From Rhizobium gallicum bv. gallicum R602sp (GTDB lineage: Bacteria; Pseudomonadota; Alphaproteobacteria; Rhizobiales; Rhizobiaceae), in the NCBI RefSeq assembly GCF_000816845.1, contig NZ_CP006880.1:2402952-2466951 (forward strand): a stretch of DNA of 64,000 nucleotides, read 5' to 3'. A model generated the notes under the pieces. That model did no database searches and was not told the DNA's origin. It saw only the letters and a list, made by a program, of their open reading frames with translations. A program made the translations under genes and the position numbers. Shown here piece by piece: positions 1 to 8,091 of this stretch (positions are counted from its first letter, which is position 1; every line of letters starts with the position of its first letter).

Positions 1-115
1 CGGCCTTGATATGGCCGACGACACGCCGGAATGCACCTCGATGGATCGGGAAATGCATTTTGAGATTCTGCAATTGGAGCAGCGGGTCCTGTCGCCGGGG
101 TGCGTCAGCCGTCAT
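1..115 (-). CDS. Oligopeptide-type ABC transporter ATPase, OppF/DppF-like (N-terminal part only)
   Basis: Reading leftward from the ATG at 115, the frame gives about 38 residues beginning MTADAPRRQDPLLQLQN and continuing into a KMHFPIHRG stretch, the usual opening of OppF/DppF-type ATPases ahead of Walker A. The gene leaves the window at base 1, so no ATP-binding motif can be seen. Its ATG overlaps the TGA of the preceding ATPase gene (bases 112-115), the coupling expected for the last gene of an oppABCDF-type operon. The partner ATPase, two permeases and binding protein lie upstream on the same strand. The family call rests on the N-terminal pattern and position. Confidence 0.8.
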   Translation of the reverse strand, partial: MTADAPRRQDPLLQLQNLKMHFPIHRGAFRRVVGHIKA

Positions 116-1161
116 CGGGTCTCTCCGTGCAGGAGGCAGCTTGCAACGTGGCCTTTCGAAATCGTAACCGGCTCGGGAGCCTTTCGATCGCAAAGCCCTG
201 CCACCGCCTTTGCGCAGCGCGGGTGAAAGCCGCATCCCTGAGGACGGTCTAAGGGCGAAGGCACCATGCCCTCGATGGTCGGGAGCCGCTTTGTCCCACC
301 GGCATGCATCCGCGGAACCGATTGCAGGAGCGCCCTGGTGTAGGGATGTGCCGGCGCGTGGAAGATGGTGTCGACGTCGCCGGTCTCGACGACTTTGCCC
401 AGATACATGACGACCACATCATCGGCGATCTCAGACACCACGCCGAGATCGTGGGTGACAAACAGCACCGAAAGATTGAAGTCGGCCTGCAGCGTCGAAA
501 GCAGGTCGAGGATATTAGCCTGCGTCGTCACGTCAAGTGCCGTGGTCGGCTCGTCGGCGATCAGGAGCTTTGGGCGACAGGAAAGCGCAAGCGCAATACA
601 GACGCGCTGGCGCATGCCGCCGGAAAATTGGAAAGCGTAGCTCTCCATACGCTCCGTCGGGCGGGGAATGCCGACAAGCGCCAACGTCTCGATCGCATGC
701 TCTTTCGCTTCGCGTCGGCCCATGTTCAGATGCAGGCGAATGACTTCGATCATCTGATTGCCAATCGTGTGGACCGGCGAGAGTGCGGCCATCGGCTCCT
801 GGCTGATCAGGGCGATCTGAGCGCCGCGGATCGCCCGCATTTCCTTGCCGCGTGGATCGAGCGCGACAATGTCCACCGGCGGCTTGCCGGCGTCTGGCCT
901 GTAGCGGATTGCGCCGGACACGACGCGCCCGCCGCGTGGAACCTGGTTCAGAATCGAGCGCCCGGTAATGCTTTTGCCGGAGCCGGATTCGCCCACGACG
1001 CACACCGTCCTGCCGCGCGGGATCGAGAAAGACACACCGTCGACCGCCCGCACTAATCCCGCATTGCCGAAGAAATGGGTGTGGAGGTTGTCGACCTCGA
1101 TCAGCAGGTCCGGCGCCGCGCTCCGGTCGGGCTCTTTAGCGGGCATGCGTTTAGTACTCAT
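112..1161 (-). CDS. Oligopeptide-type ABC transporter ATPase, OppD/DppD-like
   Basis: Cytoplasmic ATPase of a peptide/opine/oligosaccharide (PepT-type) importer. From the chosen start (MSTKRMPAKE) it has about 349 residues: Walker A GESGSGKS at about 57-64, Q-loop region SQEPMAALSP, signature FSGGMRQRV, Walker B LLIADEP and the D-loop. The C-terminal extension GCGFHPRCAKA carries the cysteine-containing motif typical of OppD/DppD proteins. The start at 1161 lies inside the end of the upstream permease gene (about 11 bases overlap), so translation is probably coupled; a second ATG at 1146 is possible. The substrate is not shown by this protein. Confidence 0.9.
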   Translation of the reverse strand: MSTKRMPAKEPDRSAAPDLLIEVDNLHTHFFGNAGLVRAVDGVSFSIPRGRTVCVVGESGSGKSITGRSILNQVPRGGRVVSGAIRYRPDAGKPPVDIVALDPRGKEMRAIRGAQIALISQEPMAALSPVHTIGNQMIEVIRLHLNMGRREAKEHAIETLALVGIPRPTERMESYAFQFSGGMRQRVCIALALSCRPKLLIADEPTTALDVTTQANILDLLSTLQADFNLSVLFVTHDLGVVSEIADDVVVMYLGKVVETGDVDTIFHAPAHPYTRALLQSVPRMHAGGTKRLPTIEGMVPSPLDRPQGCGFHPRCAKAVAGLCDRKAPEPVTISKGHVASCLLHGETR

Positions 1162-2293
1162 AGGGATCTGCAGCATCGCGTATTCCATCCCCAAGAAAGT
1201 TGAGCGCAAGGACCGTGATGATCACCGCCAGTCCGGGCAGGAACAACCATGGCGCGTTGGAGACAGCGAGGATGTTCTGCGCCTCCTGCAGCAAGACACC
1301 CCAGCTCACCACCGGAGGTCTGAGCCCAATGCCCAGGAAAGACAGCGCCGTCTCGGCCAGGATCATGGTGGGGATCGCCAGCGTCACCGAGGCGATGATA
1401 TGGCTCATGAACGACGGCACCATATGTCGCCAGATGATGCGCATCTTGGAACAGCCGTCGAGCTGGGCGGCGATAACGAAGTCCTCAGACTTGAGCGACA
1501 GGAAGCGACCACGCACCACGCGTGCCATGTCAGTCCAGCCGATCAGCGACAGGATGACAGTGATCCAGAGGTAGACAACGATCGGGTCGGTGCTGATCGG
1601 AACGGCCGCCGCCAGCCCCATCCAGAGCGGGATGGTCGGTATCGACTTCAAAAGCTCGATGCCGCGCTGGATGACATCATCCACCCAACCGCCGTAGAGG
1701 CCCGATATGCCCCCTAAAAGAATGCCGAGGATCAGACTGATGGTGACGCCGATAAGGCCCACCGACATCGAGATACGGGTGCCATGGATGGTTCTGCTGA
1801 GCACGTCACGGCCCAGCCGGTCAGCACCAAAGAGGTAAAAGGGTTGGCCCGGTTCGAGCGGACCGATCAAGTGACGGTTCGTCTCGAACAGGCCCCAGAA
1901 CCGGTAAGGCTCGCCCTTGACGAAAAAACCAACAGGGATGAGCGTGTTCGGATCGGGTTCGTAGATACGGCTGAGTGCAATCGGGTCGACCTTGGCGGAG
2001 TAGCCGTTCACATAGAGCATGTGGAACGCGCCGTTGGCGTCATAGCCCGCAAACCTGATTCGCTGCGGCGGGGCATAGGTGAAGCGTGGATCGTAAGCCT
2101 GCTCCGACATCGGCGCCAGGAACTCGGCGAAGGCGGCAATCAGATAGACGAGTACGATGACGGCGCCGGAAACCAAAGCCACCCGGTGTTGACAAAAGCG
2201 CCACCAGATCAACCGCCATTGCCCCGCAGAAGCGTTTGCGTTCTTGGCGGGCCGAATCTCGGGGATGGCCGTTGCCACGGTTTGATCGGCCAT
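1151..2293 (-). CDS. ABC transporter permease, OppC/DppC-like
   Basis: Inner-membrane permease of about 380 residues from MADQTVATAIPEI. It shows an N-terminal membrane segment after a WWRFCQHRVAL stretch, a long periplasmic section containing the YDPRFTYAPPQ region, then the five-helix BPD_transp_1 core with the EAA-like loop (GCSKMRIIWRHMVPS) that contacts the ATPase. The long first periplasmic loop (about 130 residues) is larger than in E. coli OppC and occurs in a subgroup of these importers. The start was placed at 2293 because the open frame before it runs into the upstream permease gene, which ends at 2310. It is second of two permeases in the operon. Confidence 0.9.
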   Translation of the reverse strand: MADQTVATAIPEIRPAKNANASAGQWRLIWWRFCQHRVALVSGAVIVLVYLIAAFAEFLAPMSEQAYDPRFTYAPPQRIRFAGYDANGAFHMLYVNGYSAKVDPIALSRIYEPDPNTLIPVGFFVKGEPYRFWGLFETNRHLIGPLEPGQPFYLFGADRLGRDVLSRTIHGTRISMSVGLIGVTISLILGILLGGISGLYGGWVDDVIQRGIELLKSIPTIPLWMGLAAAVPISTDPIVVYLWITVILSLIGWTDMARVVRGRFLSLKSEDFVIAAQLDGCSKMRIIWRHMVPSFMSHIIASVTLAIPTMILAETALSFLGIGLRPPVVSWGVLLQEAQNILAVSNAPWLFLPGLAVIITVLALNFLGDGIRDAADPYEY

Positions 2294-2309
2294 TGCGCTT
2301 GCCTCCTCT

Positions 2310-3296
2310 TTAACCGTTGCGGATGCGCGGATCGAGCCATGCAAGAAGCAGGTCGGAGATCAGCGTACCGATGAGGGTAAGGATGCTCATGAGCAGAATG
2401 ATGCTGCCGGCCAGATACATATCTTGGGCAAAGAGCGCGCTGAGCAGCAGCGGCCCGGTTGTCGGCAGGCTGAGCACGATGGACACCACGACCGCTCCGG
2501 AAACGAGATGCGGCAAGACCCAGCCGAGCGTTGAGACGAACGGGTTGAGCGCCACGCGCACCGGATACTTCAAGAGCAGCCTGGTTTCGCTGAGACCGCG
2601 GGCGCGCGCCATGTCGACATAGGGCTTGTTAAGCTCATCCAGCAGGTTTGCTCGCATGATGCGGATAAGCGCTGCCGTCGCGCCGGTGCCGAGCACGATG
2701 ACCGGGATCCACATGTGCTTCATGAGATCCCAAAGCTTGCCCCAGCTCCAGGCCGCATTCATGTATTCGGGTGAGAACAGTCCACCGATGCTCAGCCCGA
2801 AATAGTGAGCGCTGAAATACATCAGCACCAGCGCCAGCAGGAAGCTTGGAATGGCAAGGCCGAGGAAGCCGAAGAAGGTGGCGACGTAGTCGCCGACGGA
2901 ATATTGCCGCACTGCCGAATAGATGCCGATCGGGAATGCCACCGCCCACACGAAGATCAGTGTGATGAGCGAAACCACCATCGTCAGGTTCAGGCGCGAC
3001 CAGATAAGCTCGCTGACCGGTTTGTTCCAGTCGAAAGACTGCCCGAAATCGCCGCGCAGCAAAATGCCGCTGATCCACTTCCAGTATTGGACGATCAAGG
3101 GCTGATCGAGTCCATAGCGCTCGCGCAGGCCCGCGAGCACCCCGGGATCGATGGTTTCGTTCTGCGACGCCAGCCGGGCGGTCAAAGCAGTCAGGAAATC
3201 ACCCGGCGGAAGCTGGATGATGATGAATGTGACGATCGAAATCACGAACATCATCGGGATCATGTAGAGCAGGCGTCTGATCATGAATCCGGCCAT
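2310..3296 (-). CDS. ABC transporter permease, OppB/DppB-like
   Basis: Inner-membrane permease of about 328 residues. The first helix (IRRLLYMIPMMFVISIVTF) is followed by the QLPPGDF motif of OppB/DppB proteins, then six membrane segments with the EAA loop ARGLSETRLLLKYPVRVALNP near the middle. The start at 3296 is supported by an AGGAGCGAGGAA ribosome binding site just upstream; an in-frame ATG at 3284 is less well placed. It pairs with the OppC-like protein downstream and should form the translocation pore for whatever the binding protein encoded upstream delivers. Confidence 0.9.
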   Translation of the reverse strand: MAGFMIRRLLYMIPMMFVISIVTFIIIQLPPGDFLTALTARLASQNETIDPGVLAGLRERYGLDQPLIVQYWKWISGILLRGDFGQSFDWNKPVSELIWSRLNLTMVVSLITLIFVWAVAFPIGIYSAVRQYSVGDYVATFFGFLGLAIPSFLLALVLMYFSAHYFGLSIGGLFSPEYMNAAWSWGKLWDLMKHMWIPVIVLGTGATAALIRIMRANLLDELNKPYVDMARARGLSETRLLLKYPVRVALNPFVSTLGWVLPHLVSGAVVVSIVLSLPTTGPLLLSALFAQDMYLAGSIILLMSILTLIGTLISDLLLAWLDPRIRNG

Positions 3297-3385
3297 TTCC
3301 TCGCTCCTTGCCGTGTATGTGGGCAGATCTGCTGCGACACGAAACAAGGGCGGCGGCAGGACTTGTCGCCGCCCGGTTCGGAAGG

Positions 3386-5311
3386 TCAGTTTTCGTAGTA
3401 GAAGGTCTCCGGCTTCACCGGCCCGGGGATCATGTAGAAAGAGGTGCTCGGGATGACGTCGGGCACATTGCGCATATTCTTCTTGACGATCCCGACGCGG
3501 TCGGGTTCGAGGTTGGTACCGATGATGTAGAATTGGTCGCGTGTAATGGCGAGCAGTTCCTTCATGGCCGCGAGCTGCTGCTCAAGTGTCGCACTCTGCT
3601 GCACCTTCCGGTACAGATCCATCTGCTTCTTGGCTTCCTCGCTCGGCTCCTCGGCATTCGGATCGTTGGGGTTCTGGTAGTAAAGACCCCAGGCGGTCGC
3701 GAAGCTCGATTCATATTCATGCGGGAAGTACCATTTGGGATCGAGCAGTCCCAGAAAATCGTAGCCTCCGCCGCCGACCCAGCCGATGCCATCGTTCTCG
3801 TTGGTCTGGAGACGGGCGAAGATGAGCGAGCGCTCCGTCGGTCGCGGCTGCATATCGATGCCGACGGTCCTCCAGTAGCGCTGGATCAATTCGAGCGCGT
3901 CACTTTGGATCGGACTCCCCGTCAGTACGTCTATGGCGAAGGTTACCCGCCTGCCGTCCGGCCCGAGTCTGTACCCTTCGGCGTCGCGAGTCGTCAGTCC
4001 CGCCTTGTCGAGATACCGGTTGGCAAGATTGACGTCGTACTTGAGGTATTGGGTCGCCATCTGCTCGTCATAGAGCGCGCTGCCTTCACGCGGAGCGGCC
4101 TGGTATGGTTTCGATTGGCCGGCGTAGATGAGCTGGTTGAGCTCCTCGCGGTTGATCGCGTGGCTGAGACCGATGCGAAAGTTCTTGTCTGAGAAGACCT
4201 TGCGCAGCACCTTGTTCTTGTGGGTCTGGTTCAGCGTGATAAGCAAGGCGTTTGACCAAGCCGGCCGCGCGATGAAAAGCCTGTATCCGCCCTTTTCCTG
4301 ATTCTGAACGATGACCGGCCGGGCGTCCGTGGTCTCGATGAAACGGTTCTGCATGTCGATCTCGCCATTGATCGCCTTCAGAATGATCGCCTGTGTGTCC
4401 TCCATCACGTCGATGGTGACCTTGTCGAGATAGGGCAGCTGGTTGCCGGCGGTGTCGACTTTCGCATAGTAGGGGTTGCGCTCGGCCACGACCTGCGATG
4501 TGCCCACATAGGGGGCGGCCAGCATCCAGGCGTCGAGCACCGGGCGGCCGACATCGCGCCAGCGGCCGGGGAACGAGATCTTGTTGTTGAAGAGCTGCAC
4601 CCAGTCTGCCGCACCGGCCTGCTTGACCAGCGCGGCAATGCCTTCTGGATTGAAATCCTTGTGGAATTTCTTGAGGTAGTGCGCCGGCGAGGCGGCAAGG
4701 ATATCGGCGCCGCGGATGGTGGCCATGTTCATCAGGAACAGGCCGTTGGGCGCCTTGAATCTAAACACGACTTTGTAGTCGCCAAGCTTTTCGACTTTGA
4801 CTGGCTCGCCGCCTGCCGTCAGCCATGCCGGGGGCGAGGGCGTGATTTCCTTGTTGCGCAGGACATGCTCGTCCCAGAAGATCAGGTCGTCGGCGCTGAA
4901 GGGCTCGCCGTCCGACCAGCGGGTGCCTTCGCGCAGGGTGAACGTGTATTCAGTGGCGTCGGCATTAACCTCGAAACTCTCGGCGATATCGGGAATGACC
5001 TCGGTCCATTCGGGGTTCCAGCGGACAAGCCGGGTATAGCCGATCGAGCGCTCGATCTCGCTGTCGCCGCCGCCGAAAGTGGCGGTGCGCCAGGTGCCGC
5101 CGTAGCTGCCAACCGACTGGAGCGGCGCAAGTACGAGGGGCTTTGCCGGCAGGCGCTTGTCAACAGGAGGCAATTTTTTTGCATCGACGAGCGCTTTGAG
5201 CTGCGGAGACTCCTGAAAAGCAACTGCAGCCCCGGCCCAGCCGGCGCCCACAACAAGTGCGAGAACGGCAGCACACGCGGCTTGCCGTGGCAGATCTCGG
5301 ACGAGCTTCAT
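3386..5311 (-). CDS. ABC transporter substrate-binding protein, family 5 (SBP_bac_5)
   Basis: Periplasmic binding protein of about 641 residues, first gene of the importer operon. The N-terminus is a signal peptide (basic start, then the hydrophobic AACAAVLALVVGAGWAGAAVA). The family signature appears as YTFTLREGTRWSDGEPFSADD, and long mixed domains follow. At over 600 residues it is larger than E. coli OppA/DppA (about 540) and resembles family-5 proteins that bind oligosaccharides or large ligands. Two ATGs (5314 and 5311) sit side by side; the GGAGG spacing favours 5311. The neighbouring fucosidase suggests a fucose-containing oligosaccharide as ligand; that is inference only. Confidence 0.88.
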   Translation of the reverse strand: MKLVRDLPRQAACAAVLALVVGAGWAGAAVAFQESPQLKALVDAKKLPPVDKRLPAKPLVLAPLQSVGSYGGTWRTATFGGGDSEIERSIGYTRLVRWNPEWTEVIPDIAESFEVNADATEYTFTLREGTRWSDGEPFSADDLIFWDEHVLRNKEITPSPPAWLTAGGEPVKVEKLGDYKVVFRFKAPNGLFLMNMATIRGADILAASPAHYLKKFHKDFNPEGIAALVKQAGAADWVQLFNNKISFPGRWRDVGRPVLDAWMLAAPYVGTSQVVAERNPYYAKVDTAGNQLPYLDKVTIDVMEDTQAIILKAINGEIDMQNRFIETTDARPVIVQNQEKGGYRLFIARPAWSNALLITLNQTHKNKVLRKVFSDKNFRIGLSHAINREELNQLIYAGQSKPYQAAPREGSALYDEQMATQYLKYDVNLANRYLDKAGLTTRDAEGYRLGPDGRRVTFAIDVLTGSPIQSDALELIQRYWRTVGIDMQPRPTERSLIFARLQTNENDGIGWVGGGGYDFLGLLDPKWYFPHEYESSFATAWGLYYQNPNDPNAEEPSEEAKKQMDLYRKVQQSATLEQQLAAMKELLAITRDQFYIIGTNLEPDRVGIVKKNMRNVPDVIPSTSFYMIPGPVKPETFYYEN

Positions 5312-5379
5312 CATTTCCTCCCAATGTGAACCCGCAGAACGCTGTCGTTATCTTAGTCCTTCTTTGTCTTGAGTTACGT

Positions 5380-5479
5380 TATCGTTACCGTAATTTTCTG
5401 TCAAATGGATTCTCCTCGCGCCTAGAATAACCGATATTTTTGCTTGGCTTTGAACTCAGATATGTGCGATATCGTTACC
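5380..5479. promoter_or_regulatory. Repeated decamer TATCGTTACC, candidate LacI-family operators
   Basis: The decamer TATCGTTACC occurs at 5380-5389 and again at 5470-5479, in the 190-base divergent region between the ABC importer operon and the LacI-family gene. Two copies about nine helical turns apart would suit a dimeric or looping repressor acting on both directions. No promoter elements were confidently placed. The assignment to the adjacent regulator is inference from position and repetition. Confidence 0.35.
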
Positions 5480-5503
5480 ATCTATTTGCAGAGAGACGAG
5501 CAT

Positions 5504-6511
5504 TTGACCCGGCATAAGGATTTCGAATCGAAGACCACAATTGCCGACGTGGCCCGCGCGGCGGGCGTGTCGCCGATGACTGTTTCACGCGTATTGAATG
5601 GCCATGGCGGCGCCAGTGCCGAAACCAGCGAGCGCGTTGTCTCGGCTGCCAGCGCGCTGAACTACCGGCCCAATCCTTTCGCACGCGGGCTGCGGTCCGA
5701 CCGATCGAGAACCATTGGATTTCTGGTTCCAGACATTACCAACCCGTTCTTCCCCGAGATTATCCGCGGTGCCGAAGACGCGGCCAACGCCGCCGGCTAC
5801 AATCTGCTGCTGTCGAACGTCGTGGAAAGCAGCAAGCGCGAGGCCGAGTTAATCGATGCGTTCCTGTTGCATCGTGTCGATGGAATCATCGTGTGCAGCG
5901 CGCGACTGCCGGACGCGGCGCTGCACAAGGCGCTTAGCCCACATCGGGCAGCGGTGCTTATCAACCGTGAGGCGCCGAAGGATGTCGCCGGCACGATAAT
6001 GACCGACTATGAGCATGGCGCTTCGCGGGCGATCAACCACCTCGTGGCGCGTGGCCGGCGCAAGATTGCAATCATTGCCGGTCCTCGCAATTCCTATGGC
6101 GGTAAATGTCGCCTGATCGGCATCGGCAAGACCTTAGCCGAACACGGTCTCCAGGCGCCCGAGCCGATCTACTGCGACCCAACGGTTGCCGGCGGGCGCA
6201 TCGCGGCAGAAGAGCTGTTAGCTGCGAAGTCGGGCTTCGACGCCCTTGTCTGCTACAACGATCTCAACGCCATCGGCGCCATGAAGGCCTGCCGGGCGGC
6301 GGGCATCACCGTACCGCAGCAAATGGCCCTGGTCGGCTTCGACGACATACCGATTGCCGAGCTGATGTCTCCGGCCTTGACTACCCTGCGCGTGCACAAG
6401 CGCGAGATGGGCGAAGCGGCCGTAAGGCTTCTACTCAGCCGTATCGTCACGAAGAATAAGCAGCACGGGGTCGTAATCGAGCCAGAACTCATGGTCCGCG
6501 AGACGACCTGA
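5504..6511 (+). CDS. LacI-family transcriptional regulator
   Basis: DNA-binding regulator of about 335 residues. The helix-turn-helix TIADVARAAGVSPMTVSRVLNG lies near residues 11-33, followed by the hinge (NYRPNPFARGL) and a periplasmic-binding-protein-like effector domain (TIGFLVPDITNPFFPEII, then GFDDIPIAELMSPALTT). I chose the TTG at 5504 (MTRHKDFESK) because it puts the helix-turn-helix at the usual distance from the N-terminus and leaves the second TATCGTTACC repeat outside the gene. The frame is also open from an ATG at 5462 and a TTG at 5444. It is divergent from the importer operon and 23 bases before the fucosidase, so it probably controls both. Confidence 0.87.
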   Translation: MTRHKDFESKTTIADVARAAGVSPMTVSRVLNGHGGASAETSERVVSAASALNYRPNPFARGLRSDRSRTIGFLVPDITNPFFPEIIRGAEDAANAAGYNLLLSNVVESSKREAELIDAFLLHRVDGIIVCSARLPDAALHKALSPHRAAVLINREAPKDVAGTIMTDYEHGASRAINHLVARGRRKIAIIAGPRNSYGGKCRLIGIGKTLAEHGLQAPEPIYCDPTVAGGRIAAEELLAAKSGFDALVCYNDLNAIGAMKACRAAGITVPQQMALVGFDDIPIAELMSPALTTLRVHKREMGEAAVRLLLSRIVTKNKQHGVVIEPELMVRETT

Positions 6512-6534
6512 TCGACAGACAGGAGGAGTTTTTG

Positions 6535-7848
6535 ATGAATGTCCAGAACCTGCAAGCTTTGACCTTACCGGATGAAAAGAAGGCGTGGTTCGTGCATGAC
6601 CGCTTCGGTCTTTTCGTGCATTGGGGGCTCTACGCGCTGCCGGCGAGGCACGAATGGGTGAAAAGCCGCGAAGAGCTGAGCGACGCCGACTATCAGAACT
6701 ATTTTGATCATTTCGATCCGGATCTCTACGATCCCCGCGACTGGGCCAGGCGCGCCCGCGCCGCAGGCATGAAATATGTCGTGCTGACCTCCAAGCACCA
6801 TGAAGGTTTTTGTCTCTGGGATACCAAGACGACCGACTACAAGGTGACCAACACGCCCTACGGACGAGACCTGCTCCTTCCGTTCGTGGAAGCATTTCGA
6901 GCCGAAGGACTGAAGATTGGCTTCTACTATTCGCTGATCGACTGGCACCATCCAGATTTTACGATCGACCCGCGTCATCCCCAGCGCAACCATCCCGATG
7001 CCGTTAAAATAAATGAAGCGCGCGACATTCGACGCTATGCCGCCGTCATGCGCGAGCAGGTCCGCGAACTGCTTACCGACTTCGGTCGGGTCGATGTCAT
7101 GTGGTTCGATTTCTCCTACCCGCAGTGGAAGCAGGGCGACCTCGTCGGCAAAGGGCACAAGGACTGGGAGAGCGAACCACTGGTGCGCCTGGTGCGCGAA
7201 CTCGCGCCGGATACGATCATCAACAACCGGCTCGATCTCGCCGATCTCGTGCCCGATATCGTAACGCCGGAGCAATATGTGCCTCGTGCCTGGCCTGAAC
7301 GAGACGGCAAACGGATGACCTGGGAGGCGTGCCACACCTTCAGCGGCTCATGGGGTTATCACCGAGACGAGGATAGTTGGAAAAGCCCCGAGCAGCTGGT
7401 CCAGCTCCTGATCGGCAGTGTGGCGATGGGCGGCAACCTGCTGATGAACGTCGGGCCGACGGCGCGCGGCACGCTTGACCATCGCGCCAAGGCTGCGCTC
7501 AGCGCCTACGAAGAATGGATTGCGCTGCATGGGCGCAGCATCTATGGCTGCACCCAGTCTGAATTCTCCGCGCCGATCGACTGCAGGCTGACGCAGAATG
7601 GCAGCCGGCTCTACATCCACCTCTTCAACTGGCCGTTCCGGCACCTGCATTTCGACGCGCTGGCGGGCAAGATCGAGTATGCCCAGTTTTTGCATGACGG
7701 CAGCGAGGTAGCCTGGCTCAAACCATCCGGAAATACGCTTTGGAAGAACAGCCAGTTCCCCGTCGGCGAAGATGCCGTCAGCTTCGTGTTGCCGGTACGC
7801 AGACCATCTGTCACGGTGCCGGTCATTGAAGTTTTCCTGAAGACGTGA
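6535..7848 (+). CDS. Alpha-L-fucosidase, glycoside hydrolase family 29
   Basis: Retaining alpha-L-fucosidase of about 437 residues that removes terminal L-fucose from oligosaccharides. It opens with the GH29 pattern DRFGLFVHWGLYALPARHEW and contains LTSKHHEGFCLWDT. The nucleophile Asp is expected at the WFDF motif (D192). No signal peptide is visible, so it should act in the cytoplasm on imported sugars. A strong AGGAGG lies ahead of the ATG at 6535 (a TTG immediately before it is in frame). It follows the LacI-type regulator directly and would be co-transcribed with it. The exact linkage cleaved cannot be read from the sequence. Confidence 0.92.
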   Translation: MNVQNLQALTLPDEKKAWFVHDRFGLFVHWGLYALPARHEWVKSREELSDADYQNYFDHFDPDLYDPRDWARRARAAGMKYVVLTSKHHEGFCLWDTKTTDYKVTNTPYGRDLLLPFVEAFRAEGLKIGFYYSLIDWHHPDFTIDPRHPQRNHPDAVKINEARDIRRYAAVMREQVRELLTDFGRVDVMWFDFSYPQWKQGDLVGKGHKDWESEPLVRLVRELAPDTIINNRLDLADLVPDIVTPEQYVPRAWPERDGKRMTWEACHTFSGSWGYHRDEDSWKSPEQLVQLLIGSVAMGGNLLMNVGPTARGTLDHRAKAALSAYEEWIALHGRSIYGCTQSEFSAPIDCRLTQNGSRLYIHLFNWPFRHLHFDALAGKIEYAQFLHDGSEVAWLKPSGNTLWKNSQFPVGEDAVSFVLPVRRPSVTVPVIEVFLKT

Positions 7849-8091
7849 AGCTGTCGAGATCGGGCTATATTTGAGAATGGCGCCATGTCTGTCCTGATGA
7901 CCCGGAACTGCGCAAAGGGTGGAAAGACGAAATTCTCATTCGTTCCCAAACGGAAAAAAACGCAGATATTCGGACCTGTGTCGCCGCGCTCAAGCCAAGG
8001 CCGGTTTCGAACCGACCGACAACAAAGACCGATCCTGATAGTCCATGAACGCTGGTTGGAGCCGGCACCCTTGAGCTGCCGAGGTTTGTGA

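Noticed and set aside
7885-8091. A short plus-strand frame between the fucosidase and the cyclase gene
   Set aside because: No domain, low-complexity composition, no ribosome binding site.
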